From Deltaproteobacteria bacterium (GTDB lineage Bacteria; Desulfobacterota; DSM-4660; Desulfatiglandales; Desulfatiglandaceae), in NCBI GenBank assembly GCA_019310785.1, contig JAFDDR010000003.1, positions 1 to 46,224 on the forward strand: 46,224 bases of DNA, in the 5' to 3' direction. The position numbers and the translations under genes are program-made. The notes beneath the pieces are model-generated. The model was not told the origin of the DNA. It ran no database searches and was given only the letters and a program-made list of their open reading frames with translations. Below are positions 24,757 through 33,453 of the stretch, piece after piece. Numbering within the stretch: position 1 is the stretch's first letter; every line of letters begins with the position of its first letter.

Positions 24757-25928
24757 AAAACGGAAATAAAAAACGGCGCGTTTGTGTGGTTGTAAACAGT
24801 CGTGCCAATTACGGTCGGATTAAGTCGGTACTGCAAGCTGTAAGAGAAAAGGACGATCTGGAATTGAAACTCATTGTAGGGGCTTCGGCTCTTCTGTATC
24901 GTTTTGGAGAAGTTAATAAGGTTTTAAAGGCGGATGGATTTGAAGCCAACGCCACAGTTTATTCCATAGTGGAGGGGGAAACTCCCACAACCATGGCTAA
25001 ATCCACCGGAATGGCTATTATGGAGCTGGCTACCCAGTTTGAGAATCTTAAACCGGATGTGGTTATTACGGTTGCAGATCGATTCGAAACCATGGCTACT
25101 GCCGTGGCCGCCAGTTATATGAACATCCCCCTGGCTCACACTCAGGGCGGAGAAGTGACCGGATCTATCGATGAAAGCGTGCGCCATGCGGTGACAAAGC
25201 TTTCCCATCTTCATTTTGCCGCCACGGAAAGGGCTAAAGAGTATGTAATCCGAATGGGCGAGGACCCTGCCACGGTTCACTGCACAGGCTGTCCTGCCAT
25301 AGATGTCATAGCCAATATCGATTTGTCCCTTCCCGAGGATATTTTTGTTCGTTACATGGGTGTGGGTCCGGACATTGATCCCGAAAAACCGTATATCGTG
25401 GTGTTGCAGCACCCGGTAACCACGGAGTGGAAGCAGGGCCAGCGGCAGATTGAGGAAACGCTGTATGCTATCGAGGCTATGGGCATTCAGACAGTCTGGC
25501 TCTGGCCGAACGTGGATGCAGGTTCTGACAAAGTCTCAAAGGGATTGCGCATGTTTCGCGAGGAGAAAAAACCGGACTACATCCACTTTTATAGGAATTT
25601 CGCAGTTGAGGATTATGCCAGGGTGATCAACAATGCGGCATGTATTGCGGGCAATTCGAGTTCAGGGCTGCGTGAGGGGAGTTTTTTGGGGACCCCGGTA
25701 GTCGATATCGGCAACAGACAGGCAAACCGGGAACATGGAAAAAATGTGGTCCATGTGGATTATGACGCAAAGTTGATAGAGAAGGCCGTCAGGGGTCAGA
25801 TGGAGAATGGACGCTACGAGAGATCCACCCTGTACGGAGATGGCAGGGCGGGAAAACGCATAGCAACGATATTGTCTGAGTGTGATATCAAAATACAAAA
25901 ATCTCTATTTTATCCCAAGTTGAAATGA
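24753..25928 (+). CDS. neuC: UDP-N-acetylglucosamine 2-epimerase (hydrolysing), NeuC type
   Basis: A 391-residue GT-B-fold epimerase. The NeuC pattern is clear: NSRANYGRIKSVL, VGASALLYRFG, ITVADRFETMATA, LAHTQGGEVTGSIDE, RHAVTKLSHLHF and GNSSSGLREG. The enzyme turns UDP-GlcNAc (or a 6-deoxy diamino relative, as in LegG) into the free ManNAc-type sugar used by NeuB. I chose ATG 24753, which overlaps the neuB stop (ATGA) and has GGGAAG seven bases upstream; ATG 24738 is in frame. The stop overlaps the next gene by four bases. Confidence 0.92.
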   Translation: MKNGNKKRRVCVVVNSRANYGRIKSVLQAVREKDDLELKLIVGASALLYRFGEVNKVLKADGFEANATVYSIVEGETPTTMAKSTGMAIMELATQFENLKPDVVITVADRFETMATAVAASYMNIPLAHTQGGEVTGSIDESVRHAVTKLSHLHFAATERAKEYVIRMGEDPATVHCTGCPAIDVIANIDLSLPEDIFVRYMGVGPDIDPEKPYIVVLQHPVTTEWKQGQRQIEETLYAIEAMGIQTVWLWPNVDAGSDKVSKGLRMFREEKKPDYIHFYRNFAVEDYARVINNAACIAGNSSSGLREGSFLGTPVVDIGNRQANREHGKNVVHVDYDAKLIEKAVRGQMENGRYERSTLYGDGRAGKRIATILSECDIKIQKSLFYPKLK

Positions 25929-26833
25929 GAGATCTATTTAAGCATTGCGAAATCTGTGATTTTTCCGAATGGAGGACCCGTTACCAGGGGAAAGTAAGAG
26001 ATGGCTCCTTTGGAAATTTCAGTAGGGAAGACTGTCTTGTGGCTCGATGTTCCCGGTGCGGCGCGGATCGGTTGAACGAGGCTTGCTGTAGGGACACGGT
26101 TTTTTATGAAACAGAGGATTACCGACATCTTATCGATGAGCCGGACAACGAAGCAATATCCAGGGCCCAACACAATTTTTTAGTGGTGGCGAATTTGATT
26201 GATTGCTGGCCGGAATGCTTGAAAGGATTAAGTGTGGCGGAAATTGGATGCGCCGGAGGCCATTTCCTCGACCAGGTAAGTGGGACCGTCAGGGGAGTCA
26301 TTTCCATAGAACCCTGCAGCGCCTATCATGAGTCGCTTCGAGAACGTGGATACAGCGTCTACGGTTTTTCAAATGATGCGGGGCCGGACTGCTCGAGCGG
26401 AATTGATTTCTCTTTTTGCTTCAGCGTAATCGAACATGTCTTGAACCCTCGGGTGTTTCTTGAGGAAGCCAGGTATCTTATGTCTCCTGGAGGTGTCCTT
26501 GTCCTAAGTACACCCAATTGTCGTGATATCCTCATGGATCTGAAAGAGGAACCTTACAGATCCTTTTTTTATCGCACTGTGCATCGCTGGTATTTTGACG
26601 CTGACTCACTTGCTTGTTGAGCCCGTGAGGCAGGATTCAGAGTCATTGAGACGCGCTGTGTACATAGATTCGGTCTTTCCAATGCCATGGCGTGGCTTCG
26701 TGATGGCAGGCCGACCGATATGGCGCATCTACCTCACCTGGACGGCACAAAGCTGGATGATTTCTGGAAAGGTTACCTGGAATCGCCCGGCGTGGGGGAC
26801 TATCTTTATATTAAATTGGAACGTGAGGGTTAA
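25925..26833 (+). pseudogene. SAM-dependent methyltransferase interrupted by in-frame TGA
   Basis: The frame from ATG 25925 encodes a methyltransferase: zinc-type cysteines (CEICDFSEW, CSRCGAD), then SVAEIGCAGGHFLDQV, FSVIEHVLNP and MSPGGVLVLSTPN. It stops at TGA 26618-26620 (codon 232). The same frame stays open for 70 more codons (AREAGFRVIETRCVHRFG and on) to TAA 26831, and this extension reads as the normal C-terminal part of the family. Without the TGA the product would be 302 residues. A nonsense mutation is the simplest reading; selenocysteine is a less likely alternative as the position is not a known catalytic site. The truncated 231-residue protein keeps the SAM core and might fold. 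Confidence 0.8.
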
Positions 26834-26856
26834 ACAAAAAAGGTCAAGGAGGCTTC

Positions 26857-27798
26857 ATGAGAATTGTTTACCTGGGTTCGGATTTTGGGTTTAAGGCATT
26901 GAAAAAGGAGTTGGGTGGACTTGCCACGGCAGAGCATGTGGAGGCTTCCTCCGGATCTGTGGCGGAGACCTTGATCGATGCCCACGCTCTGCTCGATGCT
27001 TCTATGAAAGTTCATATTACCAACGAAATGATTAAGAAGGCCGAAAACCTGGAGATCATCTCTTGCGCCACAACAGGTTCCGACCATATTGATCGGGAAG
27101 AACTGGAAAAACGCTCCATACCAGTTCGGACATTGAAGGAAGATCGGGATCTGTTACTTAATTTGACTCCTGCCGCCGAACTATCCTGGGCCCTTTTGAT
27201 GGTATGTGCCAGGAAGTTGCCCGCGGCATTTGACCACGTAAAGGCGGGACAGTGGGTTCGCGAATTATTCCCGGGGATCATGCTTCGCGGAAAACGGATT
27301 GGCATCATCGGTTGCGGCCGTATCGGGGGCTGGATGGGACGTTATGCTAAGGCATTTGGTATGGAGGTAGTCGGTTATGACCCTTATGTGGACCCATTAC
27401 CGGAGGGTTTCGTCCCTGTCATACTTGAAGATTTGATGCAAACAAGCGATTTCATCACCGTTCATGTGCACTTAACCGAAGAAACAAGGGGACTGGTCTC
27501 CCGTGAATGCTTGGAAATGGTAAAACCGGGGGCCATCCTTATCAACACGTCTCGCGGCGCTGTGGTTGATGAATCCGCACTGGTCGAGGCCTTGCAAACC
27601 GGCAGGTTGGGCGGCGCAGGACTGGATGTAATAGAAGGAGAACCAGACATTGATCAACATCCGTTGGTTGAATATGCAAGGACGCATGACAACCTGCTAA
27701 TTACTCCTCACTGTGGAGGTTTCAGCCCTGATGCGGTAGCACTTGTGTGCGCACACGCAACAAAAAAAATCATAAAAGAACTTGGTTTGGATTCATGA
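26857..27798 (+). CDS. D-isomer-specific 2-hydroxyacid dehydrogenase
   Basis: A 313-residue NAD-dependent dehydrogenase of the SerA/D-lactate dehydrogenase family. GCGRIG at residues 152-157 binds NAD; the catalytic set R233 (NTSRGAVVD), E262 and H285 (TPHCGG) is complete. AAGGAGG precedes the ATG. The family interconverts 2-hydroxy acids and 2-keto acids. Next to a ThDP enzyme, with a four-base overlap, it may supply or use a 2-keto acid, possibly for a lactyl-type or branched sugar substituent (inference). There is no C-terminal ACT domain, so it is not a typical long SerA. Confidence 0.88.
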   Translation: MRIVYLGSDFGFKALKKELGGLATAEHVEASSGSVAETLIDAHALLDASMKVHITNEMIKKAENLEIISCATTGSDHIDREELEKRSIPVRTLKEDRDLLLNLTPAAELSWALLMVCARKLPAAFDHVKAGQWVRELFPGIMLRGKRIGIIGCGRIGGWMGRYAKAFGMEVVGYDPYVDPLPEGFVPVILEDLMQTSDFITVHVHLTEETRGLVSRECLEMVKPGAILINTSRGAVVDESALVEALQTGRLGGAGLDVIEGEPDIDQHPLVEYARTHDNLLITPHCGGFSPDAVALVCAHATKKIIKELGLDS

Positions 27799-29357
27799 GC
27801 GATCTTGATAAACTTGCACAAGATATAGCCGGAACAGGTGTGGAGAGGATATTCGGCATCCCCGGTAGTGGTCCAAGTCTTACGCTTCTGGACGCATTAG
27901 AGAAGTCAGGGGTTACATTTTATCTGACTCATTTTGAAGGTACTGCTGCCATTATGGCCGGGGTTCAGGGCAGGTTAACGGGGAAGGCCGGCGTTGCCAT
28001 AAGTATAAAAGGCCCCGGGCTTTCCAATATGGTTCCGGGTTTAGCTGTTTGTCGGTTTGAGGCCATGCCTGTCGTGTCCATATCCGAGGCCTATCCACCT
28101 GGAACGCCGGCATCAAAGGCCCACAAACGCTTAGATCACGATGAGCTCATATCGGCAGTTGCCAAGGGCAGGCGATTTCTGTCTAAATCGGGGCCCCGGT
28201 TTTCGGATATGGCCAATTGGGCCGAGTCAGAGGTCCCCGGACCTGTGCATCTTGACATCGCGGGGTCGGCAATTGAAAACGATGCTCCTGTTCCTGTTTC
28301 CAGGGATGACGTGGGGGCCGCTTCTTCTAATCAGCAGGTCTTAGATTTTATCCGGAATGCTCAGAGGCCCGTGGTGATTGCAGGGACCCTCTCAATTCGT
28401 AAGCGATTATCTTCTTATCTAAACGGTCTTTCCATTCCCGTTTTTAGCGTGGCCGCGGCAAAGGGAGTGATAGATGAAACCCTGCCTCATTCTGCAGGCG
28501 TTTACACCGGGGTTGGTTTGGAATTGACACCGGAGTATTCTGTTTTGGCCGAAGCAGACCTTGTTTTGGGGATCGGTCTGAGACACAACGAGATCCTGGG
28601 AGTCAAAGCATTTCCGTGCAAATCCGTCAATCTGGACACGCAGGGACACAGACTTTGCAATGGTTTCCACTTCGATCATGTGTTTGAAGGGGCTTCGGAA
28701 GAGATGGATGTACTTTTTTCGGCACTGAGTCAAAGGACGTGGGGTCTGGAATCCTTGAGGCAATGTCAAAAAAAACTAAGAGAAAAGATGCTTGCCGGCG
28801 ACTTTATGCCTGCAAACGCCTTTCGGGTGATTGAACGGCATTTTCAACATCATGCCCGTTTGGTGCTGGACACGGGAAATTTTTGCACCATCGGAGAGCA
28901 TATCTGGCGTGTGCCGAAGCCCGGGTTGTATGTGGCGTCAGGACAGGGTCGGTACATGGGAGCAGGCCTTCCCATGGCCTTAGGAGCGGCTATTTACGAT
29001 CCTGGTGTTCCCACGGTGGTTTTCTTGGGTGACGGCGGGATCGGCATGTTTTTGGCTGACATGAAATTGGCGGTTCAACACCGGTTACCGCTGATTGTTG
29101 TGCTCATGAGCGATGCCTACTTAGGTTCTATTCGGGTCCAATCCATCAAGGATGATTTAACCGAGAAACCTGTTACCATCCACCAGCCATCCTGGCTGAA
29201 AGCAGTAGAAGGGCTTGGAGTTGAAGCGCACAGGGCCGGGAGTGAACAAGCGGTCGAGGACATCCTTAATTCATGGGACTTTTCAAAGGGGCCCATCTTT
29301 ATTGAATTGCATTTCGACCCTGAAGCCTACCAGCATATGGTCGGCAATATCAGATAA
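27795..29357 (+). CDS. ThDP-dependent acetolactate synthase-like enzyme
   Basis: A 520-residue three-domain ThDP enzyme. The activating Glu is E48 (THFEGTAA); the ThDP/Mg motif starts G412-D413-G414 (GDGGIGMF) and ends at SDAYLGS. GIPGSGPSLTLLDAL opens the pyrimidine domain. It resembles acetolactate synthases and decarboxylases such as sulfopyruvate decarboxylase but is not close enough to name. YerE of yersiniose synthesis, which puts a two-carbon branch on a CDP-4-keto sugar, is a precedent for an ALS-like enzyme in a glycan locus. ATG 27795 overlaps the dehydrogenase stop (ATGA); an upstream ATG at 27747 lies deep in that gene and is unlikely. Confidence 0.83.
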   Translation: MSDLDKLAQDIAGTGVERIFGIPGSGPSLTLLDALEKSGVTFYLTHFEGTAAIMAGVQGRLTGKAGVAISIKGPGLSNMVPGLAVCRFEAMPVVSISEAYPPGTPASKAHKRLDHDELISAVAKGRRFLSKSGPRFSDMANWAESEVPGPVHLDIAGSAIENDAPVPVSRDDVGAASSNQQVLDFIRNAQRPVVIAGTLSIRKRLSSYLNGLSIPVFSVAAAKGVIDETLPHSAGVYTGVGLELTPEYSVLAEADLVLGIGLRHNEILGVKAFPCKSVNLDTQGHRLCNGFHFDHVFEGASEEMDVLFSALSQRTWGLESLRQCQKKLREKMLAGDFMPANAFRVIERHFQHHARLVLDTGNFCTIGEHIWRVPKPGLYVASGQGRYMGAGLPMALGAAIYDPGVPTVVFLGDGGIGMFLADMKLAVQHRLPLIVVLMSDAYLGSIRVQSIKDDLTEKPVTIHQPSWLKAVEGLGVEAHRAGSEQAVEDILNSWDFSKGPIFIELHFDPEAYQHMVGNIR

Positions 29358-29404
29358 AAAAATGAAAAAATTATTAACATGTTGACGGTGATATGGAGAA
29401 ACTC

Positions 29405-30418
29405 ATGAATGAGAAACATATTTTGGTACTGGGAACGGGAAGCGTCGGAAAACGCCATGCGGAGAACCTGGCCTCCTTAGGGTGTCGAATATCCTGTATG
29501 GATCCGCGGCCTGATCGACTTGAAGAGGCCGCGGAAAACATTGAACTTGTGGGCGCTTACACCTCAACGAAGGAGGCATTTAACAGCAGCGAAAGGATTG
29601 ACGGCGTTGCAATTACATCGCCGCCGGCATTCCATGTGGAACAGAGCATTGCCGCCCTGGAAAAGGGTCTGCCCGTGTTACTGGAAAAACCTGTATCACC
29701 TGATGAAACCAGCGCCAGGAAGCTGGGGGAGGCGGTCGAGAGTAAAGGAACACCTTTGCTTTTGGGATACACCTACCGATGGTGGCCTCCCCTTGAAAAA
29801 GTGAGGGCATTGCTGGAACAGCAGGCCGTTGGTGAACTGCGTCATGTGAAATTTGTCATGTCCGCCCATCTTGCAGACTGGCATCCATGGGAGAACTACT
29901 GGGATTTTTTCATGGCCAGCAAAGCCTTAGGCGGTGGTGCGCTGTTAGATGAGAGTCACTGGGTAGACCTTATGCTCTGGCTGCTTGGTAAGCCGGCTAA
30001 CGTCATTGCACGGATCGAGAAAATCAGTGATCTCAAAATTGATACGGACGACAATGTCGATATGTTGATCCTTTACGAAGATGGCCCACGGGTTACCATG
30101 CATCTGGATCTTTATGGAAGGCCCCATGAGAAATATATACGTTTTGTGGGAGAAGAAGGGACGATTCTCTGGACTATGGATCCCAACCGGGTGGCAGTGG
30201 GGAAAGAAATGACGGAGGTCTGGGAAAATTTCGATTATGAGTGTGATCGCAATGATATGTTTCTGGGAGTTGACAGGGAATTTTTGGACATACTGGATGG
30301 CGGATCGGTCAAGACCTGCACTATAAAGGACGGTATTCGTGTCCTTGCACTCATTGAGGCGGCCAGGGAAAGCAACGAGACGGGCCGAATGACAGAGCTT
30401 TCTTCATACGATTTATAA
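29405..30418 (+). CDS. Gfo/Idh/MocA-family oxidoreductase
   Basis: A 337-residue sugar oxidoreductase: VLGTGSVGKRH (NAD-binding, residues 8-18), LLEKPVS with E94-K95-P96, and YTYRWWPPLEK in the substrate domain. The EKP motif carries the catalytic Lys of the family. It would oxidise or reduce a sugar or sugar acid. I prefer ATG 29405, with GGAG six bases upstream, over ATG 29393. It is followed two bases after the stop by the second CMP-sialate-synthetase-like gene, an association also seen around legionaminate-type (Ptm) genes. Confidence 0.87.
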   Translation: MNEKHILVLGTGSVGKRHAENLASLGCRISCMDPRPDRLEEAAENIELVGAYTSTKEAFNSSERIDGVAITSPPAFHVEQSIAALEKGLPVLLEKPVSPDETSARKLGEAVESKGTPLLLGYTYRWWPPLEKVRALLEQQAVGELRHVKFVMSAHLADWHPWENYWDFFMASKALGGGALLDESHWVDLMLWLLGKPANVIARIEKISDLKIDTDDNVDMLILYEDGPRVTMHLDLYGRPHEKYIRFVGEEGTILWTMDPNRVAVGKEMTEVWENFDYECDRNDMFLGVDREFLDILDGGSVKTCTIKDGIRVLALIEAARESNETGRMTELSSYDL

Positions 30419-30420
30419 CG

Positions 30421-31146
30421 ATGACATACAAAGGATTCAGTGTTCTTGCAGTTGTACCTGCGCGCGGCGGGAGCAAATCTATCCCGCGGAAAAACCTGTG
30501 CATGGTCGGCGGGATCAGCCTGGTCGGAAGGGCCGCACAAGTTGCCGATTCCTTGCCATGGGTGGATAAATCGATTCTGTCAACAGACGATCAGGAGATA
30601 AAAGAGGAGGGACTTGTTCACGGACTCGAAGTGCCCTTTATGCGACCCGAGTCATTGGCTGAAGACCTGTCTTCCTCTGTGGGTATGTGGCGGCATGCCT
30701 GGGTTACCGCCGAGAAACATTACGGTATGCGGTTTGACATTTCCATCTTGCTGGAACCTACAAGCCCCTTAAGACGTCCCGAAGATGTTGAAAAGACAGT
30801 TGCCGCCTTGTTGAAAGGGGATCAATTGGCCGCGGCGACAATCAGTAAGGCGCCCGCCCATTTTACGCCTCACAAATGCCTTACCATAGATGCCCGGGGG
30901 GACGTCGGGTTTTACCTGAAAGACGGAGCCCTTTTCAGCATTCGTCAGAAAATCCCGACTTATTATTTTAGAAATGGCGTATGCTATGCAGTCAAGCGAG
31001 AGACCGTAGTGGACAGAGGACAGATTCTTGAGGAGTGTTGTGCGGCCGTGGTCATAGACAGGCCCCTTGTAAACATCGACGAACCTTTTGACCTTGATCT
31101 GGCCGAATTTCTTCTAAAGAAAGAAGATCAGCTAAACTCAAATTAA
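30421..31146 (+). CDS. Acylneuraminate cytidylyltransferase-family protein, copy 2
   Basis: A 241-residue NeuA-family enzyme: VPARGGSKSIPRKN from about residue 12, LLEPTSPLR, YYFRNGVCYAVKRE and a late NIDEPFDLDLAE segment. It activates a nonulosonic-type acid with CTP. It ends the compact neuB-neuC-dehydrogenase-ThDP-Gfo/Idh series and is a candidate for activating its product, leaving the copy at 19241 for the aldolase product or module A product. This pairing is inferred from order only. No convincing ribosome-binding site precedes the ATG; coupling to the previous gene, whose stop is two bases upstream, may serve. Confidence 0.88.
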   Translation: MTYKGFSVLAVVPARGGSKSIPRKNLCMVGGISLVGRAAQVADSLPWVDKSILSTDDQEIKEEGLVHGLEVPFMRPESLAEDLSSSVGMWRHAWVTAEKHYGMRFDISILLEPTSPLRRPEDVEKTVAALLKGDQLAAATISKAPAHFTPHKCLTIDARGDVGFYLKDGALFSIRQKIPTYYFRNGVCYAVKRETVVDRGQILEECCAAVVIDRPLVNIDEPFDLDLAEFLLKKEDQLNSN

Positions 31147-31274
31147 CCTAATTTAATCAAGTTTCTTTTGGAATAATCACGATCTGTCAAAAACTATAAC
31201 AGAGTAGGAGTTGTAAAAAACCATGAGTTAGGATTTTTTATGGAGGGAACCAAAATCACTCTAATTGGAGGGTT

Positions 31275-32036
31275 ATGATATATCGAATTCTTCATAAAAT
31301 AGGATGTTTATACCATACTTACCGGAAGCGGAGTCTTGAGAAAGATGCAAAAAGCTATCTCGATCGATATAACTTGATGAAACCTCTGAATGAAATACGG
31401 GAAAGATCGAACTCAACCGGTGTCTCTCTAATGGATTACGCTTGCCTTTATGACTTTGTAAAAGAAAACAGGCCTAGATACTTCCTGGAGTGTGGCACTG
31501 GTGTCTCCACACATATCATCGCGAGAGCCATGAAATCATATTGTTATGATCATTACTCAAGCAATATTAAACTCGTCTCTATGGAAAGCGACGAAAGATG
31601 GTACCAAGAGGCGATTAAATTATATCCTGAAGAATTCAGTGATTTTTTGGAAATAGTCTTGTCTCCAATTGATTACCATCAGTACTCCTTTGTGCGGGGA
31701 ACAGTTTACCGGGATGTCCCTGACTATCCCTATGACAGTTTATTCATAGATGGGCCTGATACTCAGGGCATGTGCAATATGGATTTTGTGAAGTTAGTGG
31801 AATCATCCGAAAGTCCAATATACGGAATCATCGACGGAAGGAGAAGAACTGCGCTTGCCTACAGCTATCTTTTTGGTGGAAAGAAAATAGTTTATTACAG
31901 GTTCGGGTTCAGCTATCTTGGGCCGTTTTCAAAACGGGATTTATTATCCAAAATTAACCTGATGGATATATTTCGGCGCAACATCAAGGTATATGGAGGA
32001 GCGCCATTCAAGAAAATCAACCAGGCAAAGGCATAG
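31275..32036 (+). CDS. Putative class I SAM-dependent methyltransferase (hypothetical)
   Basis: A 253-residue protein with a glycine motif RYFLECGTGVSTHIIARA (from about residue 68) and an acidic strand end (VSMESDERW) that look like SAM motifs I and II, then YDSLFIDGPDTQG. This suits a Rossmann methyltransferase but the family is not recognised. Residues before 65 are helical and basic. GGAGG precedes ATG 31275. The gene is AT-rich relative to the following one and is overlapped by it by 44 bases if that start is right. Confidence 0.6.
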   Translation: MIYRILHKIGCLYHTYRKRSLEKDAKSYLDRYNLMKPLNEIRERSNSTGVSLMDYACLYDFVKENRPRYFLECGTGVSTHIIARAMKSYCYDHYSSNIKLVSMESDERWYQEAIKLYPEEFSDFLEIVLSPIDYHQYSFVRGTVYRDVPDYPYDSLFIDGPDTQGMCNMDFVKLVESSESPIYGIIDGRRRTALAYSYLFGGKKIVYYRFGFSYLGPFSKRDLLSKINLMDIFRRNIKVYGGAPFKKINQAKA

Positions 32037-33453
32037 GGAGTATTTCAAACTGGAAAATAAATCTAAGTTTACCGGCTTTATCGGTCTTCTGTGGAGAAAC
32101 CGTTTTAAAACAGTCCTTCCTGTATTTACTCTGTTAGGCTATTTTAAGCAGGCCAGGCTGACGGCCTTTCTACTACGCACTCGGTTAGTGAAAATCCAGA
32201 AAGGAAAAGCGGTTTCTGGAAAGGTTATTAATGTTGTTTTTTTGCCAAAGGCTGGTTTTACAGAGGATATCCGGGCCAGTCTTGTCGGATATGGATGCTT
32301 TAATCTAGTTGCCCTTGACCGGGCGATTGTCAAGGCTATTTGTGCTGCCTTCTTGCCAAAAGCACTTGACAACAATAGATACAGATCCTCATCTCCGCAG
32401 GCTTCCACAGCAAAATTGAAATATCAGTCATTTTGGACCAGTGTCCTAGAGTATTTTAGGCACAGGATAAGAGTCGATGTTATGGTTACGGGGAATTTCG
32501 GCTATTACGCAGAACAGGAACTTGCTGCCGCATGTTCAAGCCTTGGAATTCCCTTTGTTGCCTTGCACAAGGAGAATTTGAAGAGCCCTGCTTTGACTCG
32601 TTTCTATCAAAATCTTTATGAGACGCGAAGGATTCCCTTTCAAGGTTCGCTGATCTGCGATTACAATGATATAGAACGGCAGATTCAGATTGATGCGGGG
32701 TCTTTCCCTGAAGATAAGATTGTGATTACCGGTATGCCACGACTCGATTCCATTCACCAGTGGCGCGAAAGGCAGTCATCAGATTCCAGGTCACAGTCGG
32801 AGACAAACAGACAGGTGCTTTTCATGTCTTTCAGCCCCAAGACCGGGTTGCCGTTTATGGGGAGAAAGACCGGTGAGAGGTTTGAGAACCTTGGCGAGGA
32901 TCTTGAATCCTTAGGTTGGTGGAAATTGGTGCACGAATGCCATGTTGCCATGGTAAAACTGGCACTTTCGGAACCTAGTATCCATGTGGTCATCAAGACC
33001 AAGGACAGTAAAATGGCTATCGACACATATAAGGAAGTTTTCGGGCCCGATTTCGTTTGTCCCGACAACTTGGAAATTGCCGTCGGTGGGGATCCCTTTC
33101 AATACATAATAAATAGCTGCGTAGTTTGTGGTTTTAATACGACCGCACTCTTTGAGGCAATCGCAGCAAATGTTCCTACTGTTGTTCCTTATTTTGCAGA
33201 AGCAGCAGAACCTGCCATGCGCGGATATGTAGTGGATCTTGAAGATGCTGCAGGACGAGCTACTTCCGTTGACGGGCTGGTTCAGAAACTGCGAAATTAT
33301 GCCCTTGAAAATGGGCGAATGGGCACTACTTCAGGGTTAACATCAGCCCAGAGGCGGATCCTCAAGAAATGGGTGGGCAATGCGGACGGCAAGGCAGGCG
33401 AGAGAGTTCGTGATAGCATCAAAAAGATCATTCAATCTGCCGGATTGGCTTAA
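31993..33453 (+). CDS. CDP-glycerol glycerophosphotransferase/capsule-type GT-B transferase
   Basis: A product of up to 486 residues. The body has a GT-B look: VDVMVTGNFGYYAEQELA, then KIVITGMPRLDSIHQW (typical of CDP-glycerol glycerophosphotransferase-like and KpsC-type proteins), FMSFSP, and a C-terminal CGFNTTALFEAIAANVPTVV donor-site motif. It probably transfers a sugar or polyol phosphate in glycan assembly. The start is doubtful: ATG 31993 overlaps the previous gene by 44 bases and the first 20 residues are basic and low-complexity; a non-ATG start near 32053, with GGGAG upstream, is possible. The stop overlaps the next start by one base. Confidence 0.72.
   Translation: MEERHSRKSTRQRHREYFKLENKSKFTGFIGLLWRNRFKTVLPVFTLLGYFKQARLTAFLLRTRLVKIQKGKAVSGKVINVVFLPKAGFTEDIRASLVGYGCFNLVALDRAIVKAICAAFLPKALDNNRYRSSSPQASTAKLKYQSFWTSVLEYFRHRIRVDVMVTGNFGYYAEQELAAACSSLGIPFVALHKENLKSPALTRFYQNLYETRRIPFQGSLICDYNDIERQIQIDAGSFPEDKIVITGMPRLDSIHQWRERQSSDSRSQSETNRQVLFMSFSPKTGLPFMGRKTGERFENLGEDLESLGWWKLVHECHVAMVKLALSEPSIHVVIKTKDSKMAIDTYKEVFGPDFVCPDNLEIAVGGDPFQYIINSCVVCGFNTTALFEAIAANVPTVVPYFAEAAEPAMRGYVVDLEDAAGRATSVDGLVQKLRNYALENGRMGTTSGLTSAQRRILKKWVGNADGKAGERVRDSIKKIIQSAGLA

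Noticed and set aside
26618-26660. SECIS element directly after the in-frame TGA
   Set aside because: Only a 3-bp stem (GCC/GGC) forms in the expected place, too weak to support selenocysteine insertion.
26595-26894. Plus-strand frame of 99 codons after the methyltransferase TGA
   Set aside because: The family-like continuation is in the methyltransferase's own frame, ending at 26833. This other frame is arginine/tryptophan-rich and runs into the next gene.
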